18,607 nucleotides of DNA from FW021-bin31 sp964422465 (GTDB taxonomy: Bacteria; Bacteroidota; Bacteroidia; Chitinophagales; Chitinophagaceae): assembly GCA_964422465.1 (NCBI GenBank), contig CAYRBD010000065.1, forward strand, positions 1-18,607, written 5' to 3'. The position numbers and the translations under genes were made by a program. Under the pieces are notes generated by a model. It had not been told where the DNA came from and ran no database searches. It saw nothing but the letters and a program-made list of their open reading frames with translations. Positions 16,139 through 18,607 of this stretch are shown one piece after another. How positions within the stretch are numbered: position 1 is the first letter of the stretch; every line of letters begins with the position of its first letter.

Positions 16139-16714
16139 TCAGGCTATCCGTTCTACCTGCATATAATTGAGTTCTACGGGGGTTGCCCGGCCAAATATCT
16201 TTACTGTTACTTTCAATTTCTTTTTTTCTTCATTTACTTCTTCAATGACACCGTTGAAATCATTGAAAGGTCCGTCAATGATTTTAATAGATTCCCCAAC
16301 TATAAAGGGCTCACTCATGGTTACCCCCTGATCGGCCATTTCATCCGCCTTGCCAAGCATTTTATTCACTTCTGATTTGCGAAGTGCGATGGGATGTTCT
16401 TTCCCCAGAAAGTGAATTACATTAGTGGTTCCATTTATATGAGCAATCATTTCGCCGGTTAGTTTTCCGTCATAAGCCTCCAGCATGATATAGCCCGGAT
16501 AATAGTTACGTTCCCGAACTACTTTTTTACCCCCTTGAACTTTGTACACTTTTTCCATGGGGACAAAAATCTGTACTATAGAGTCATCCCAACCGGAGTA
16601 TTTAATCTCTGAATCCAGAAATTCTTTTACCTTTTTCTCCTTCCCACTGATCACCCGAAGCACGTACCACTTGGTTTCGGCCTGTTCCGAATCCTTATGT
16701 TCTACAGCATCCAT
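16139..16714 (-). CDS. nusG: Transcription termination/antitermination factor NusG
   Basis: A 191-residue elongation factor that bridges the RNA polymerase clamp with Rho or the ribosome. The N-terminal NGN domain begins KWYVLRVISGKEKKVKEFL and contains RNYYPGYIMLEA (about residues 69-80) and HFLG. The C-terminal KOW domain (about residues 137-190) starts FIVGESIKIIDGPFNDFNGVIEEV and ends VELNYMQVERI. Its ATG shares one base with the secE stop (TAATG), so the two are translated together. The start chosen gives a 15-residue acidic N-terminal extension before KWYVLRV, usual for the phylum. Confidence 0.98.
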   Translation of the reverse strand: MDAVEHKDSEQAETKWYVLRVISGKEKKVKEFLDSEIKYSGWDDSIVQIFVPMEKVYKVQGGKKVVRERNYYPGYIMLEAYDGKLTGEMIAHINGTTNVIHFLGKEHPIALRKSEVNKMLGKADEMADQGVTMSEPFIVGESIKIIDGPFNDFNGVIEEVNEEKKKLKVTVKIFGRATPVELNYMQVERIA

Positions 16715-16908
16715 TATCTAAAAAGTTTATAGAAATTTTGCAAAACGGTGCTGGAAACAATGTCCATTATCCAAACCAAAACAGTTATAATCACTGTTGC
16801 GATTAGCACCACCATTGTTGAAGACTGCAACTCATCCCAGGTAGGCCACGATACCTTATGAAGAAGCTCATGATAAGACTCCTGAATATATTGTTTTAAT
16901 TTCTTCAT
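16714..16908 (-). CDS. secE: Preprotein translocase subunit SecE
   Basis: A 64-residue inner-membrane protein that clamps SecY in the SecYEG channel. It is the short, single-helix form. An amphipathic N-terminal helix carries YIQESYHELLHKVSWPTWDEL with the conserved VSWPT, followed by one transmembrane segment (about residues 31-55, MVVLIATVIITVLVWIMDIV). It lies 68 bp after tRNA-Trp and overlaps nusG by one base, the standard secE-nusG arrangement. Confidence 0.96.
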   Translation of the reverse strand: MKKLKQYIQESYHELLHKVSWPTWDELQSSTMVVLIATVIITVLVWIMDIVSSTVLQNFYKLFR

Positions 16909-16976
16909 CTGTGGTTATTGACTTTCATATTTCATGCATCCACCTCACTTATTAAAGGCATAAAAAATACATAAAG

Positions 16977-17049
16977 CACGGGAGGAGGGACTCGAACCCC
17001 CAACCCTCGGTTTTGGAGACCGGCACTCTACCAATTGAGCTACACCCGT
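16977..17049 (-). tRNA. tRNA-Trp (anticodon CCA)
   Basis: A 73-nt cloverleaf on the minus strand with anticodon loop CTCCAAA, D-arm GCTC/GAGT, T-loop TTCGAGT and discriminator G73. It lies 8 bp after the tuf stop and 68 bp before secE, the usual position in this phylum. The acceptor stem ACGGGTG/CTCCCGT has a U6-U67 mismatch and the anticodon stem a C27-A43 mismatch. CCA is not encoded. Confidence 0.95.
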
Positions 17050-17057
17050 ATGCCTAT

Positions 17058-18245
17058 TTATTTCACAATCTCAGTAACCTGTCCGGCACCCACTGTACGT
17101 CCGCCTTCACGAATAGCAAAATCCAGACCTTTCTCCATAGCAATAGGAGCGATCAGTTTTACATTCAGGGTTACATTATCGCCCGGCATGACCATTTCTA
17201 CCCCTTCCGGAAGAGAAACTTCACCTGTTACATCCGTAGTCCGGAAATAAAACTGAGGACGATACTTGTTGAAGAAGGGGGTGTGACGTCCACCTTCATC
17301 TTTGTTCAGTACATAAACCTCACATTTAAATTCTGTATGAGGGGTAATGGAACCCGGTTTACAAATTACCATACCACGGCGGATATCTTTCTTTTCAATA
17401 CCGCGTAACAACAAACCTGCATTATCGCCAGCCTGTCCTTCATTCAATATCTTCTTAAACATTTCCACACCGGTAACGGTAGATTTTAAAGGTTCTTCCA
17501 CCAGCCCAACGATTTCTACAGCATCTCCAACTTTAGTAATACCGCGCTCAATACGTCCGGTAGCTACTGTACCACGTCCGGTGATAGAGAATACATCCTC
17601 AACGGACATCAGGAAAGGCTTGTCAATCGGCCGTTCGGGCAGGGGGATATATTCATCCACCGCATCCATCAACTCCTCAACAGCTTTTACAGCTTCGGCA
17701 TCACCTTCCAGCGCCTTGATAGCCGAACCCTTTATAATAGGAGTATTGTCACCATCAAAGTGATTTGCAGTCAATAACTCCCGAATTTCCATTTCCACCA
17801 GTTCCAACAATTCGGGATCATCAACCAGATCACATTTATTCATGAAAACAACCATACGGGGTACTCCCACCTGGTGAGCCAGCAGGATGTGTTCCCGGGT
17901 CTGCGGCATAGGGCCATCAGTAGCAGCAACAACCAGGATTGCGCCATCCATCTGAGCAGCACCCGTAATCATGTTTTTTACATAATCCGCGTGACCGGGG
18001 CAATCCACATGGGCATAGTGGCGTTTATCGGTCTGATACTCAATGTGTGAGGTGTTAATGGTAATTCCTCTTTCTTTCTCTTCAGGGGCATTATCAATTG
18101 CATCATAATCCTTTTTTTCTCCCCATCCCTTTGAGGACAGAATAGAAGAAATGGCTGCTGTCAGCGTTGTTTTACCATGATCCACGTGACCGATGGTACC
18201 AATGTTTACATGGGGTTTATCCCGATTGAAGGTTTCTTTTGCCAT
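17058..18245 (-). CDS. tuf: Elongation factor Tu
   Basis: The 395-residue GTPase that delivers aminoacyl-tRNA to the ribosome. The GTP-binding motifs are all intact: GHVDHGKTT (P-loop, residues 19-27), the switch I RGITINTSHIEY, DCPGHADY (81-88) and NKCD (136-139). Domains 2 and 3 follow, with TGRGTVATGRIERG, LLLRGIEKKDIRRGMV and the C-terminal REGGRTVGAGQVTEIVK. Length is normal. It follows tRNA-Tyr, -Gly and -Thr and precedes tRNA-Trp by 8 bp, so it is probably co-transcribed and released by tRNA processing. No clear TAnnTTTG box is seen in the 57 bp between tRNA-Thr and the start. Confidence 0.99.
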   Translation of the reverse strand: MAKETFNRDKPHVNIGTIGHVDHGKTTLTAAISSILSSKGWGEKKDYDAIDNAPEEKERGITINTSHIEYQTDKRHYAHVDCPGHADYVKNMITGAAQMDGAILVVAATDGPMPQTREHILLAHQVGVPRMVVFMNKCDLVDDPELLELVEMEIRELLTANHFDGDNTPIIKGSAIKALEGDAEAVKAVEELMDAVDEYIPLPERPIDKPFLMSVEDVFSITGRGTVATGRIERGITKVGDAVEIVGLVEEPLKSTVTGVEMFKKILNEGQAGDNAGLLLRGIEKKDIRRGMVICKPGSITPHTEFKCEVYVLNKDEGGRHTPFFNKYRPQFYFRTTDVTGEVSLPEGVEMVMPGDNVTLNVKLIAPIAMEKGLDFAIREGGRTVGAGQVTEIVK

Positions 18246-18302
18246 CGTTATTTGTTTTTAATATTTACGGTTTTACTTAGAATATACAAAAAATCTGCTC
18301 TG

Positions 18303-18374
<72 letters not shown>

Positions 18375-18383
18375 TGAAATAAG

Positions 18384-18456
18384 AGCGGGAGACGAGGTTC
18401 GAACTCGCGACCTACAGCTTGGAAGGCTGTCGCTCTACCAACTGAGCTACTCCCGC
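18384..18456 (-). tRNA. tRNA-Gly (anticodon TCC)
   Basis: A 73-nt cloverleaf on the minus strand with acceptor GCGGGAG/CTCCCGC, anticodon arm ACAGC-CTTCCAA-GCTGT, T-loop TTCGAAC and U73. All stems pair. A broken second copy of its 5' half lies 72 bp upstream. Confidence 0.97.
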
Positions 18457-18476
18457 TTTAACCCTTACCTTTTAAA

Positions 18477-18528
18477 GACCTACAACTTGAATCCGCCTGA
18501 GGCGGACTACCAACTGAGCTACTCCCGC
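18477..18528 (-). pseudogene. Broken tRNA-Gly copy with a palindrome in place of half the anticodon arm
   Basis: On the minus strand the first 22 bases equal the intact tRNA-Gly from base 1 through the D-loop; with the flank, 18507-18530 matches 18435-18458 over 24 bases. Then comes a perfect 15-bp palindrome TCCGCCTCAGGCGGA (18506-18492), followed by a 14-base piece (18490-18477) that matches the 3' side of the tRNA-Gly anticodon arm at 12 of 14 positions. The T-arm and 3' acceptor strand are missing, so it cannot fold as a tRNA. Confidence 0.8.
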
Positions 18529-18530
18529 TT

Positions 18531-18581
18531 CTTCAGTCATCAGTCTGCAGTTTGCAAATTGATAACTGCCAACTGTTTCCG
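18531..18581. repeat. Spacer with ACTG-rich short repeats before tRNA-Tyr
   Basis: The 51 bp between the tRNA-Gly copy and tRNA-Tyr are built from short related words (CAGTCTGCAGTTTGC, AACTGCCAACTG). They resemble the TGTCAACTGC direct repeat in the rplJ-rplL spacer. No gene or promoter box is visible. Confidence 0.35.
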
Positions 18582-18607
18582 TGGGCAGAGCAGGATTCGA
18601 ACCTGCG
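18582..18607 (-). tRNA. Partial tRNA, probably tRNA-Tyr (3' end only)
   Basis: Only the T-arm (GCAGG-TTCGAAT-CCTGC), the 3' acceptor strand TCTGCCC and A73 are inside the window, on the minus strand. The sequence fits Bacteroidota tRNA-Tyr as I recall it, and the position ahead of tRNA-Gly, tRNA-Thr and tuf fits the Tyr-Gly-Thr-tuf order. The anticodon lies outside, so the identity is inferred. Confidence 0.7.

Noticed and set aside
15998..16375. A 125-residue plus-strand frame over the rplK leader and nusG
   Set aside because: Overlaps nusG and a promoter/leader region on the other strand; low-complexity aromatic translation with no family resemblance.

Overview
The window reads as chromosomal DNA from a member of the Bacteroidota, probably of the Chitinophagales/Saprospirales/Sphingobacteriales type, though the exact group cannot be fixed from this stretch. 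The evidence is TAnnTTTG-type promoter boxes, almost no Shine-Dalgarno sequences, a Porin_10-like putative porin, an AraC regulator with an N-terminal CxxC domain, an OmpH/Skp-like protein next to rpoC, and RpoB/RpoC proteins of Bacteroidota length.

Left part (1-4729). A nearly complete sucC (minus strand, cut by the window edge) diverges from a plus-strand pair: a trimeric-type purine nucleoside phosphorylase whose stop overlaps the start of a putative porin (ATGA). A small AraC-family regulator follows on the same strand, apparently with its own promoter box right at its start codon. It converges on, and overlaps by 4 bp, an OmpH/Skp-like envelope protein on the minus strand.

Middle and right part (5353-18607). 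This is one long minus-strand block for translation and transcription. Read in its own direction it runs tRNA-Tyr (cut by the edge), a broken tRNA-Gly copy, tRNA-Gly(UCC), tRNA-Thr(GGU), tuf, tRNA-Trp(CCA), secE, nusG, rplK, rplA, rplJ, rplL, rpoB, rpoC. A strong intrinsic terminator sits 18 bp past the rpoC stop. Gene order follows the classic tRNA-tufB-secE-nusG-rplKAJL-rpoBC cluster. Internal signals divide it: a TACCTTTG promoter box ahead of rplK with a hairpin in its leader, and a structured rplL-rpoB spacer with a terminator-like hairpin and two further hairpins.

How it works together. EF-Tu and the tRNAs supply elongation. SecE belongs to the translocon and NusG is an elongation factor. 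L11, L1, L10 and L7/L12 build the stalk and GTPase-associated centre of the ribosome. RpoB and RpoC are the catalytic core of RNA polymerase. The rplL-rpoB spacer is where ribosomal-protein and polymerase output would be uncoupled.

Most of the window is ordinary, highly conserved housekeeping sequence. I see no CRISPR array, insertion sequence, phage gene, toxin-antitoxin or defence system, and no convincing new multi-gene system. The points worth a second look are small: the disrupted tRNA-Gly copy with a palindrome in its anticodon arm, the structured rplL-rpoB spacer, a G-quadruplex/hairpin motif at the start of the porin gene, the PNP-porin coupling, an Asp at the PNP base-specificity position, and the CxxC-AraC regulator.
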